Shown piece after piece: positions 1-9,670 of a stretch of DNA of 64,000 nt. The stretch spans positions 26,934,628-26,998,627 of the forward strand of contig NC_084897.1 of NCBI RefSeq assembly GCF_958979055.1, read 5' to 3'. This DNA comes from Alnus glutinosa (taxonomy: Eukaryota > Streptophyta > Magnoliopsida > Fagales > Betulaceae). The translations under genes were made by a program, and so were the position numbers. Within the stretch, counting starts at the first letter, position 1. Every line of letters begins with the position of its first letter. The notes beneath the pieces were generated by a model, which was not told the DNA's origin, did not search any database, and saw only the letters and a program-made list of their open reading frames with translations.

Positions 1-500
1 ACCCAACCTTTACAATTGATTTTTAATATATAACACTATTAGAAATAACAACAAACAATTGGAAATACATCATTTACAAAATCATCAAAACTATTCCCTC
101 AAATAAATTGAAGCAAACTCATCTCAGATGCTATGAGAAACAAAATGTTTGTAATTCAAACATATCTGAGCCAAGCCTAATGAATTAAGACCAGTGTGCG
201 ATTGAATGGCTTAAATAAGTGTTATAGGGTTTGCGGCTTTATGTGACACGTTAGTCACCAGAAAGATCACTTGCTAGTAATGTCAGCCAGGAGATAAAGA
301 ACAAGAAGAAGAAGACACATAAACACACACTCAAATAGACTATATGGCAATGATGTTTGGAATTATCTGAACTAAAAACAGGGACCATTGCCCTGCGGAA
401 AGGTAAACATTCATGTACTAGTATCCACTAGTTCTTTGTCTCCTTCACTTTCTTGCTTTATTTCCCATCTCTCTAGTGTTTCCATTCCAAAGACACTGCA

Positions 501-615
501 GGATGTGTTATTGGTTGGAGACAAGCAATGGAATTAGAAAGGAAGGCCTTACACCAAAAAAGGACATGGGAGCTTGTTCCATTACCACTTGGTAAACAAA
601 CTGTTGGTTGCAAAT
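501..615 (+). mobile_element. Ty1/copia reverse transcriptase fragment
   Basis: Read in one plus-strand frame, this stretch gives a product containing W-R-Q-A-M-E, then T-W-E-L-V-P-L-P and V-G-C-K. That is the start of the reverse transcriptase region of plant Ty1/copia polyproteins, where the usual pattern is W..AM..E..AL..N.TW.LV.LP.GK..VGCK. Only about 38 codons survive, with no LTRs, integrase or RNase H around them. It is a dead fragment inside the IRE1 intron. Confidence 0.7.
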
Positions 616-699
616 AGGGATGTAAATGAACAGAATCGCTCGCGAACAGGCTTAGGCTTGGTTCAGGTTCGATTAATTTATTAACCAAACAGCTCTTGA

Positions 700-935
700 A
701 CTAAAAATTGTGTTCGTTTATTAAACGAGCTGAACTCATATAAACTCGGTTCGACTAGTATAGGCTCATATAAGCTCGTATAACTTCTTTTTTTATTATT
801 TTTATAATATTATTTATAACTTTGTAATGAGAACATGTTAAGTATTTAAAAAGATAAAAAAGAAATTTTTTTCGTAATGTAATAGATATAACTTAATTAT
901 TGTAATTATGAGTCTAAATATAGATATATGTGTAT
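700..935. repeat. AT-rich interspersed repeat, copy 1
   Basis: The stretch around the Met-rich ACTCATATAAACTC motif, followed by a T/A-rich block with TAACTTTGTAATGAGAACAT and AATAGATATAACTTAA, matches 47500-47700 over about 200 bp with many substitutions. The GAGCTGAACTCATATAAACT style of sequence is common in degenerate plant repeats. I cannot assign a family. Confidence 0.45.
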
Positions 936-1353
936 TTGTATGTATATATATACATACACGTATATGTGTGTATATGAGTGGGTTTAGGTGAGAGAGGCTA
1001 CGTAGAAAACATATCCTCCTCTTTCTTTATTTTCTTCTCATGCAAACCTTACAATGTGGTATCAGAACAAAGATCCTGAATTCGAACCTTGTCTCCATCG
1101 TTAACCATCCATTTCAATTAATATAGTCCACATGTTGTCTAGTCCTACACGTGAAGAGAGTGTTAAAGTATATTAATTAAATGAATAAATTCACCTCTTC
1201 TTATCAACTTAAGCTTTTGGGATAAGAGATAGTTTAACAATTTGCATAAATCAATGAATACTATCATATGAAAACAATAAAAGGTTTCATATAAAGCAAG
1301 ACATGTTAACAATCTCTAGAAATGTTATATCATCAGTGAGACTTCTAACCAAC

Positions 1354-4300
1354 CTCATAATCTTTAATAATAAAGGTGACGGATAGCCATTTGCTTTCCA
1401 CAAATTAAGACCTGACATAATATCCTTCTTTGAATCCAAGCGGGCTTTATACTCGATCATACCTCTCGTAGCTTGGTCCTTGTTGAACATTGGGTATTGT
1501 GAACAATGTAAAGAAATATGGATCAAATCGTCCAAGCTGTAAGTACAACGCTCTAGAGAGAGATAGACAAAATCTTGATCATACTCTACTCCATACCATC
1601 GAACAATGTTTGGATGCCGGTCAGATGCAATAAGATTCTGAATTTCTTTAAAAGCCACGTCATTATGAGCTTGGACAAGACGTTTCACAGCAACTGGTCT
1701 ACCTTCATAGTTTCCCTCGAGGACAATGGTACCATTGCTTCCCTTAGCGATTTCTGTGTTTGATACGATTAGTTTACCTATCCTACGTCCATCAATGCTA
1801 CCATCTACAAGTTTATCAAGGTGCGACGACATTTTATTTTCACCATCAACATGTACAAAGACATCTCCATTTTCAGATGAAACATTCTTTCCCGATTTTC
1901 TATTTTTCTTCCTCTTGGACGATGCAGTTTTTGAGCCAGAATTACCGGGCTGCTCATTCAACAAAGCTTGTTCTTTAATCACCCAAACATAGCCTTTAAC
2001 AACAAGGCCAACAACAAGAATGATCACGAACAAAATGATAGACAATGCTGTTGACCATTCAAAAAACATGCTTAAGACGTGCTTAAGAGAAATTCTCATG
2101 CCATGCACATCCACAATCCCTGTATCATCAATCTCCATTGGAGGCAGTGGAAGCATTGCTTCCCTATCATCTCTGCGATGAATGTTTGTTTTGGGTCGCA
2201 AAGGCAGTATAGAGTTTGGAGTAGGGGATGGGAGCATAACATTTTCATGTTGAATATCTACGAATTCATCAACCTTGGGCTGTGTAGGAATCATCAGACC
2301 TGAAGGAGGCATTGGGAGTCTTTCAGACCTAGAGGATTCTGGCAAAGTATGACTCCTATGGCAGAAAACAGGGCCTCTTGTGTGACATGACAAAGGGATA
2401 GCAAAATCAATGCCAATTTCAGAACCAGGATTATCTGGAAAATTCAATGGAGCCCCACTAGAAGCATCTAGACAAAGCAAAGAAGCCCCAACTTCAGCAA
2501 TTGTCATATTCCACGAAGTTTTTTCCGAGTCTCGAGCAAAAGACGTCAATGTATAATCTGTCCTTGTGATGTGTAGTCGCAAATCAACAATATCTGGGTT
2601 CTTAGGACCAGACTTTACCAACTCCTTATCGGCTGTATCATAATATGAAACACTCCGAGTTTCATCACTCCGCAATGTCGATGGAGGATCAAATCTATAG
2701 GTGCGGATCAGCTTTCCAGTCCTAAGATCAACCTCAAACACAGTAGTTTTCTTAGATCCGAGCGTAACAGCACCATCCTCTGATATGTATGGCGTATTTT
2801 TGACAAATTCATCAATAGACATTGAAAGTTTCTGCATTAGCAACAGTAAAATAACAATAAGGCACATCAAAGAAAGTAATCATGGCCAAAATCTGTATTT
2901 ACACAACCAAACCTGGTATCATAATAGCTGAATTCATAACAATGACATGTTTTAGGCAATGTCCAGAAGCATTAATTCATCAGCAGAAAAAAGAAACCTA
3001 AATACATGACAGTTTCTAGTGATTATCAAAGTCAAGCAACTACAGAGGTAAAGCCGCAATGAAGCGCCTAGAAAATCCTTAGGTGGCAACAATACATGCA
3101 TTGGAATAAATACCAAACTCAAATTCTTCTCCAAACACACTTTTATAAAATTTATTTTCCCTTAAAAAAAAAAGTACTTGTAACAAAGGAATAACACAAC
3201 TTGTATTGTGCCAATATGAAATGCTCAAAACTTTTTAATTGATGAGTGGACCAGGGAGGAAGTGACAAGGGGAGAGGGAGGGCGAGGGGGGAGAGTCGAC
3301 TTATCAATTAAACCCATTGTGCCACAAAAGCCACCTGATCTTCATAATTCCTCTGTCTTTTGCTTCCCTCACACCATAAGAAAAGATCTTAATGCCACTT
3401 AAGAACTTCTCAGAATAAAGTTGGCCTTTTAGGATCCATCAAAATTTAAGGCATTGATATAAAAATCACAGAAAACATACCAAGACATACCATTCTACCA
3501 TAGTTCTGGGTGTGCATATGCAAATCCCAGTCATCTCCACAATCTATGAAGAATCTACCATTTGGTCCAGATGCATTTTCTTTATCATTATCTTCGCTGA
3601 AAGGAGCCTGATACGAAGTGTAAATTGGTGTTCCTGATGCAAAAGACCAGATAACTCTCTTAGAATTACTCTCCACCAAATGGACTGTCCCATCCAGGCC
3701 AGCAATAAGTGCGGTACTATGTTCGCTGCTCCCAAAGAAAACCAAAGACAAGGAAATGTAACAGAGTTAAATACTCTTTTTGATAAGAAAAATTTTTTTT
3801 TGATAAGAACAGAGTTAAATACTTATTCCCAAAGATTCATTATAATGACACATTCAAATTACAAATAACATATCGGGATTTGTTACTTGCACAACAGTGT
3901 GCACAACCTACTCACATAGGTGGGACCCACCTAAGTCATTCAAATTACAAATAACATATCGGGATTTGTTACTTGCACAACAAGTGCACAACCTACTCAC
4001 ATAGATGGGACCCACCCACTTAGGTGGGTCTCACTCATGTGAGTAGTTGTGCACAAGTTGTGCACCAAGCTTTTCCCTAACATATCAGGTGACAATTCCT
4101 AACAGAATGTTTGGATGGGGAGAGCGGAGAGGACAAGAGGTTGGGGTTACACTTTAGAGGAGGTACACTCACCCCTGTTTGGATTTTTTTTTTTTTTTCT
4201 ATTTTCTATTTTTGGCTCTCTTTTTTGGTTTTTTTTTTCTTTTTTCTTTTTTAATCTTTTTAATTTTGTATTTAAGCTTTGAAAAGTTTTCTTCTTCTTC

Positions 4301-7300
4301 TTTTTACACTTTACCCCCAATGGCATTTTTGAAATTTGGTTGAAAAAAGTCACAGGTCACGCACATGACTTGGTTTCCGCCCAAAGAGACAGAAAAAATA
4401 AACGGACGGTTTCTTTGGCCATAGTAAGATGCTTTTTTTTTGGGGGGCGGGGGGGGGGGGGGGGGGGGGGGGGGGCTCAATTGTCATTTTTTAGACATTG
4501 GACGCTAAAATGCAAATGGGTGGATACTTCGGGGGGAAAGGATTTGAACGGAGAGGATACCTTGTTTAATGAATTTTTCTATACTTTCCTTTTTACCCTT
4601 AACAATTTATTAAAATCATATATATAGGAGAATCACTTAGAGCATTCCATAATATTGTGACAAGTGGTCTTTTAAAATGCAGCCAAGTGTCCTTTTAAAG
4701 TTAAACTGTGCATTTAATAACATTGTAAAAGAAGTTCTTTTTTTTCCTAGCAAATAACTGTATCCTATTTAATAGGGGAATCAATAAGAGTAGTGCCTAT
4801 AATTATGACAAGTGGCTGCTTAAAAATTTGACAAGTATCCGTTAAGTTTTTTTAAGGGAAAAACACTTTGTTTCACATGTGGCATTTTCCCCTCCTCCCA
4901 TGCGTCGCTCTTAGTGAAACGTTGAAGCCATTAGTGAAAAGTTGAAGTCAATTCAAGTTAGTTTTTGGCAAACAACAAAATAAACGTTTGTACATTTTTA
5001 TTTTTATTTTTTTTGTGTCTCACATATATTAGCATCCCATTTTGGCAAACAACAAAATAATAGCAGTTTCTAAACAAATATTCTGCGCCATCTATAGAAA
5101 CCAAAGAAAATAGAGGTTAATGAATGTCTTTCTGCAAATTTCCAGAATTCATGTATTAAGTGTTGATTTTTTACTTTACTTGATCTTATTTCAATCTTAA
5201 GATGATGCATGAAACAATGAATCAGCAATTGATCTGCAACTCTCATGAACATCTAGTGGTTTTTGTTTGTGCCGATCAATAACAAAAATTGTGGTACCCA
5301 TACATGCATATGTGATGTTTTTTGTTTGCTTTCATTCGCATTGCATTGGATTATATATGTATCCAACAGCCAATGCCCACAATATAATCATATCTCCAAA
5401 ATACTACGAATTTTATTGAAATAGAGGAAAGTATACAAAAAGACAAATTTTTTTTATTGTATTAGTATTATTTCAATTTCAATTTGTCTTTTATTAACTG
5501 TGGTTCTGTTCCTCTGTTTCTTCTTTTTGTTCTTATTTTCAGTTCTAATTTATATATCATTTTTAATTTTTGTTCTAAAAGTAGTTTCTTTTATGTGTGT
5601 GTGTATATATATATATACAACCGCGCAAATTAAAATTTTTCTTTTTTTAAAGATATAAATTTTCTATAGCATTTGCTTTTGTAGTTTGGCTTTAAAGTTT
5701 GCAAAGAGGCTGTGTTCAAGCACCGAATAATAGAATTGTAAATAAATGTTTGTTTGTATTTATTTTATGTGCTTTTGTTTTTCTGATTCGATTTTCTGTC
5801 CTTATTTTTGCATTGATAATTTATATATTATTTTTAATTTCTCTACAAAAAGTAGCTTCTTTTATGCTACATATAAGAAGGATGGTCGAAAAAAAAAAAT
5901 CTCTATTTGACCAAACTTCTTCCTATACCTAAAAATTTCATTGGAACTGGGAAAAGTATATATAAAAAAGAAATAATTATTTTTTGTTATATTAGTGGTT
6001 ATCATTTTACATTATTTTTTTTACTTTATTTCCTGTGATTTTGTTCTTTCGTTTGCATTTTTTTGTCCCTATTTCCTAATTTATATTATTTTCTTTTGTT
6101 CATATTGCTTCTTTCTTTCTTTTTTTTCTTTTTCTACATTTTACATTGAATTTCAAGAAACCATGGTGAGAGAGAGTTTACATTAATTGCTGTTTTTGGT
6201 ACGAGGTATGACGATTTTTTAGTTTACGTTGTTCATTGAATTGTTTTTTTTTCCTATGTAATGCACATTGTTGACATGCTTAATTGATAGACAACATTGA
6301 CTTTCAAGGTTTCATATGAACCGGAAAGTATACAGAAAAGATAACTCTATTCTATTATATTAATATTTTTCATTTTTTGTCTAGATTTTCTATGGTTCTC
6401 TTCTTCTGTTTCTGCTTTTTGTCCTTATTTTTTTTATGTAATTCATATATTTTTTTTCATTCAAATTGCTTATTTTACCTTTTGTAAATTTTACACTAAA
6501 TTCAGGAAAATGATGGTGAGAGAGTTTCATATGGCTATTTTTGGTACGAGGTATGATAATTTTTTAGTTTACATTGTTTATTGAGTAGTTTTTTCTTCTC
6601 TTTTTTACTTTGTGTAATGCAAATTGTTTACGTGCTTAATTGATGGACGACATTAGCTTTCAAGATTTCATTAGAACCAGAGAAATATAGAAAATGCATT
6701 TTTTTTTTTATTGTATTAGTATTTTTCATTTTTGTTTGTTTATTTGTCTTTATTTCCTATGGTTATGTTGTTCTTCTATTTACCTTTTTATCCTTATTTT
6801 CTCTTTTAATTTATGTATTATTTTTAATTCAACTTGCTTATTTTTCAATTTTTTTTTTTTTTGTAAAATTTACACTGAATTTAGGAAATGATGGTGTAGT
6901 TTAAAATAAACTGAATGTATTGTATTTTATTATTGTTTAAAAAGTAAAAATACATAGAGTTTGATCTTATTTTAGAACAAATTAGAGGCTTTACACTTTC
7001 AGAATCTAATTCCTATCAAAGTTTTTTAGTTCCCAAAATCCTAAGGCTTTGTTTTTTTGTTAATTAAAATCTGGAAATAATAATAATAATAAACAATTAA
7101 AAAGCAATCCGTGCATTGCACGGGTTATTACATGCTCGTATCAATAATGTCTGAACAAACCCTTATCACTTGTCTCATTCTATGGTCGACCCACATAATA
7201 TGCTAACCTCTCCCCTGCTTTCCACCCTACAACCAAAACAAGGGGATCCTTTTTATTTTTTGAAACACTCAAACAAAGAAAATGGACAACTATTGTCTCT

Positions 7301-7917
7301 ATTCTCCCTCCAAACTTCCCAACACGACATCATAAGACACTTTATAATTAAAAGCTCTTTTTTTAATCAAAATGGAGTGTTCCCCAACAAATCATTTTCC
7401 GTAAATAAAACCCCCATCAATTAATGTGATTTCCCTGAGAATGAGGCCCAAATACCTACTAAAGGCCAGCAAAAAATGATATTGACTGACTACAAGTTAA
7501 TCAAAAGTTTTCGATGGCCAAAGAGACTACAATTTGGAACTGCAACATATCATTGAAAGCATTTTACCAAAGGAAATCCTACTGCCATGTCATTTCAACC
7601 CAGACGTGTTTTGTGGATCAGCTCACTATATAGAGTACAAAACATGCACAAAATACAGAGTCTGTACTATAATTTCTGGGCATATTCAACATAATTAAAC
7701 AAAACCTCTGTCCAAACCATATTCATCAAAAATTATTCAAAAAAAATTGGATAAAAATAAGAACTTACGGTGCGAGAGACAGGAGAGATCGGCTTGGGCT
7801 TCGAGATAAGCCATCCCCATACGGATTCCAAAGCGATAAGTCGCCTGCCGAGCTCGAAAACGCCGAGACTAGGATAAATAATAATACGCATAATATAGGA
7901 ACAAAGTGGTGTTTCAT
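1354..7917 (-). CDS. IRE1: IRE1-like serine/threonine kinase/endoribonuclease, 5' part only
   Basis: ER-membrane sensor of the unfolded protein response; in plants it splices bZIP60 mRNA. Exons on the minus strand: 7917-7769, 3725-3491, 2831-1354. Donors are GTAAGT, GTATGT and GTTGGT, and the phases join cleanly (about 620 codons present). The start at 7917 is chosen because it opens directly onto a signal peptide; an in-frame ATG at 8049 would place 44 residues before it. Exons 1-3 give the luminal domain, with a single membrane span near residues 388-411. A basic linker follows, then the kinase N-lobe: glycine loop around A-K-G-S-N-G and V-A-V-K with Lys about 511. The model stops at L-L-L-K-I-M-R, just before the family's catalytic HRDLKPQN segment. 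The rest of the kinase and the KEN RNase domain must lie left of the window or be lost. Intron 1 is about 4 kb. Family assignment is firm; which IRE1 paralogue is not. Confidence 0.9.
3885..4070. repeat. Foldback (MITE-like) element with internal duplication
   Basis: The left part carries GTGCACAAC, then TACTCACATAGGTGGGACCCACCTAAG. The right part carries the reverse complement, CTTAGGTGGGTCTCACTCATGTGAGTA followed by GTTGTGCAC. A block around ATAACATATCGGGATTTGTTACTTGCACAA occurs twice (about 3867 and 3952), so one arm was duplicated. Related foldbacks occur at about 32873 and 50927. Confidence 0.6.
4442..4475. repeat. Poly-G tract
   Basis: A run of about 34 bases that is all G except for one C near its start. 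It may be a true homopolymer, but its length is unreliable in assembled data. Confidence 0.8.
5410..6900. repeat. Degenerate tandem array, period about 360-370 bp
   Basis: At least three successive units share landmarks. The first is a TTTCATNNGAACC(A/G)G-like opening near 5938, 6309 and 6669. Next is a T-rich stretch with a TATTAGTATT-like motif. After that comes A(A/T)TTTACA(C/T)TGAAT followed by a GGTGAGAGAG-like segment, then TTTTTGGTACGAGGTATGA and a TAATGCA(C/A)ATTGTT...GTGCTTAATTGAT segment. The block at 5410-5900 is a more diverged unit. The array lies wholly inside IRE1 intron 1. Confidence 0.65.
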
Positions 7918-8330
7918 CGGTGAAACGAAACGAGGTGAATTGGAAATTGATGTTGACGGGTTTGAAGAAAGAGCGAGAGATGATTGAAGCCGTGGGGTTA
8001 AGGAGAAGAAAGGTCGAGGCTTTGGGGGGAAGTCATGGGAGAACAGCAACAGGCAGCATCGAAGATTCCAAGCTTCTTCCCATAATCCGACCCTGCAATT
8101 TTAGGATCTCCGAATCCGGAGCCCTGCAAGATTCTTCCGATGTTCCGTTTTAGATTTCGCATCCTCCAGTCAACGACTTGCCCTAGTATACAGACAAAGA
8201 TAATCGTTGGAAATAGTTGTCAGGGTTCCCTAAACGTCTAATTTTGGATTTTGGTTTGTAGCAGCGACGCTTGAGATGTTAAGGCGATAAAAGTTATCCA
8301 GACAAAGATTACTTTTGTTAAAAAATAAAT
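7918..8330. promoter_or_regulatory. IRE1 leader and proximal upstream region
   Basis: This is the roughly 400 bp between the IRE1 start codon and the MULE insertion. Its first 240 bp are less AT-rich than the surroundings, as expected of a 5' UTR. I see no clear TATA box or ER-stress element that I would defend. Confidence 0.35.
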
Positions 8331-9353
8331 GAAAAATGCTAGGGGTTCTTACAAACTTTTACAAAGGGAGACTTACAAACTGACGTGATGTCCTACCTGG
8401 AATAAATGTTAAAATACAAAAATGCCCTTCTCCCATCAAGTCGTCGTTCTCCCTCTAGTCGCCGGCCGTCCACTTCCAAGGCCTGTTTCGAAGCTCCAGT
8501 GGCCGGCCAGACCAACCAAACCGGCCGGATCTTGGTTTCCGTAACCCACACCGGTCGGATCTGTGAGATTTGGATCTCCTCAGTCCTCCTTAGTGTGTTC
8601 CCGTCCGGATCTATGACGTTTTGAGATCAGGACTGAGAGATTAGGAGAGATGGACGGCCCTTCTCCCATCAAGTCGTCGTTCTCCCTCTAGTCGCCAGTC
8701 GTCCACTTCCAAGGCCTGTTCCGAAGTTCCGGTGGTCAGCCAGACCAACCAAATCGGTCGGATCTTGGTTTCTGTAACCCACACCGCCCAGATCTGTGAG
8801 ATTTGGATCTCCTCAGTCCTCCCGAGTGTGTTCCTGTCCGGATCTGTGACGTTTTGAGATCAAGACTGAGAGATTAGGAGAGATGGACGGCCGGATCAAT
8901 GACGTTTTGATATCCAAATTTAAAGGTGAGTTCCCGACTGGACCAACTAACCCCATGCCGATGTGCATGGGTTTCCGGCAGGATCTCTAGCCAGAAACCC
9001 ACACACACCGGCGTGGGTTTGGTGGAAGTCGAAAACTCCTGACCCTGACCATGGGCTGCCCACACACCGTCCTCTCTCGGGATCTCTCCCCTCTTGCCGG
9101 TCGTCCATCTGTCCTAACCTCCCATCGTCGGCCGTTCATCTGTCCCAACCTCCCATTGCCGGCCATGCATGGCCTACGGGAATGGAAGCCATGGATGGGC
9201 AAGTCAGCTTGTGGAATCCAACCTTCCACCTGGATTTAGTGTGGACGTGGAATCCTAATGTCTAATTTTTTTAGTTAATAAAATGCCACATGTATACCAG
9301 GTCAGTTTGTAAACTCTTTTGGTAAGAGTTTGTAAGTACCCATAGCATTTTTC
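8331..9353. mobile_element. Mutator-like (MULE) non-autonomous element
   Basis: The ends are inverted repeats of about 54 bp. The left end opens GAAAAATGCTAGGGGTTCTT, and the right end reads GAAAAATGCTATGGGTACTT on the other strand; both continue to a shared TTACAAACTGAC. The element is flanked on both sides by the same nine bases, AAAATAAAT (8322-8330 and 9354-9362), the duplication size typical of Mutator transposition. The interior is GC-rich compared with the region and carries a 233-bp direct duplication (8424-8656 and 8657-8889). No transposase frame is visible. The GC-rich core could be captured host sequence (Pack-MULE), but I do not recognise the donor gene. Confidence 0.85.
8424..8889. 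repeat. 233-bp direct tandem duplication inside the MULE
   Basis: Both copies begin GCCCTTCTCCCATCAAGTCG and end near GAGATTAGGAGAGATGGACG. The second start is 233 bases after the first. Copies differ by scattered substitutions such as GGCCGTCC versus AGTCGTCC, so the duplication is not recent. Confidence 0.85.
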
Positions 9354-9445
9354 AAAATAAATATGATTGACCGTTTCAAAGGGAGAACTTTTTTTCCTAT
9401 AACACTCCATTGAATGTTCTTTGTTTTTAGAATACATGATATTTA

Positions 9446-9653
9446 AATAAGGTAGCTCATGTTGGAAGAGAGTCTAATAAGATAGCTCATGTTCTATCTA
9501 AAGAAACTTCCTCTAAGGCTATAAATTCGGCATGGGCGAAAGATATTCCTAATGTAATTTTACATGATGTACTTGGGGACCGTTTGTGTCCCTAGATCCC
9601 ATTCTGGGATCAATTTTTTATCGATGAAAGATTATCAGCTTTGTTCCCAAAAA
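9446..9653 (+). mobile_element. 5'-truncated LINE, RNase H C-terminus and tail
   Basis: The plus strand reads through A-H-V-L-S/A-K-E-T-S-S-K-A-I-N-S-A-W, then I-P-N-V-I and a stop near 9595. That is the C-terminal end of the RNase H domain in plant L1-type LINE polyproteins. A short A-rich tail follows. The flanks are an exact 17-bp direct repeat, AGAATACATGATATTTA (9429-9445 and 9654-9670), the expected mark of target-primed reverse transcription. Confidence 0.8.
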
Positions 9654-9670
9654 AGAATACATGATATTTA

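Larger units (their letters stand above)
1..1353. other. IRE1 intron (3' part of gene) with repeat remnants
   Basis: This stretch lies downstream of the last recognisable IRE1 exon (minus strand) and is read as intron that continues beyond the left edge. It holds a short copia-type reverse transcriptase fragment (501-615) and an AT-rich interspersed repeat (about 700-930) that recurs near 47500-47700. I see no exon encoding the kinase catalytic loop or the RNase domain here. Confidence 0.55.
3726..7768. other. IRE1 intron 1, repeat-rich
   Basis: A 4-kb intron with no exon that I can support. It contains a foldback element (about 3885-4070), a long homopolymer G run (4442-4475) flanked by T-rich tracts, and a degenerate AT-rich tandem array (about 5410-6900). 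The Lys-rich and Phe-rich reading frames here are translations of A/T tracts. Confidence 0.6.

Noticed and set aside
4147..4353. Lys-rich frame with K runs
   Set aside because: It is the translation of A/T homopolymer tracts within IRE1 intron 1.
5410..6900. CRISPR-like array
   Set aside because: Units are several hundred bases long, diverged and contiguous without spacers; this is a plant intron tandem repeat.
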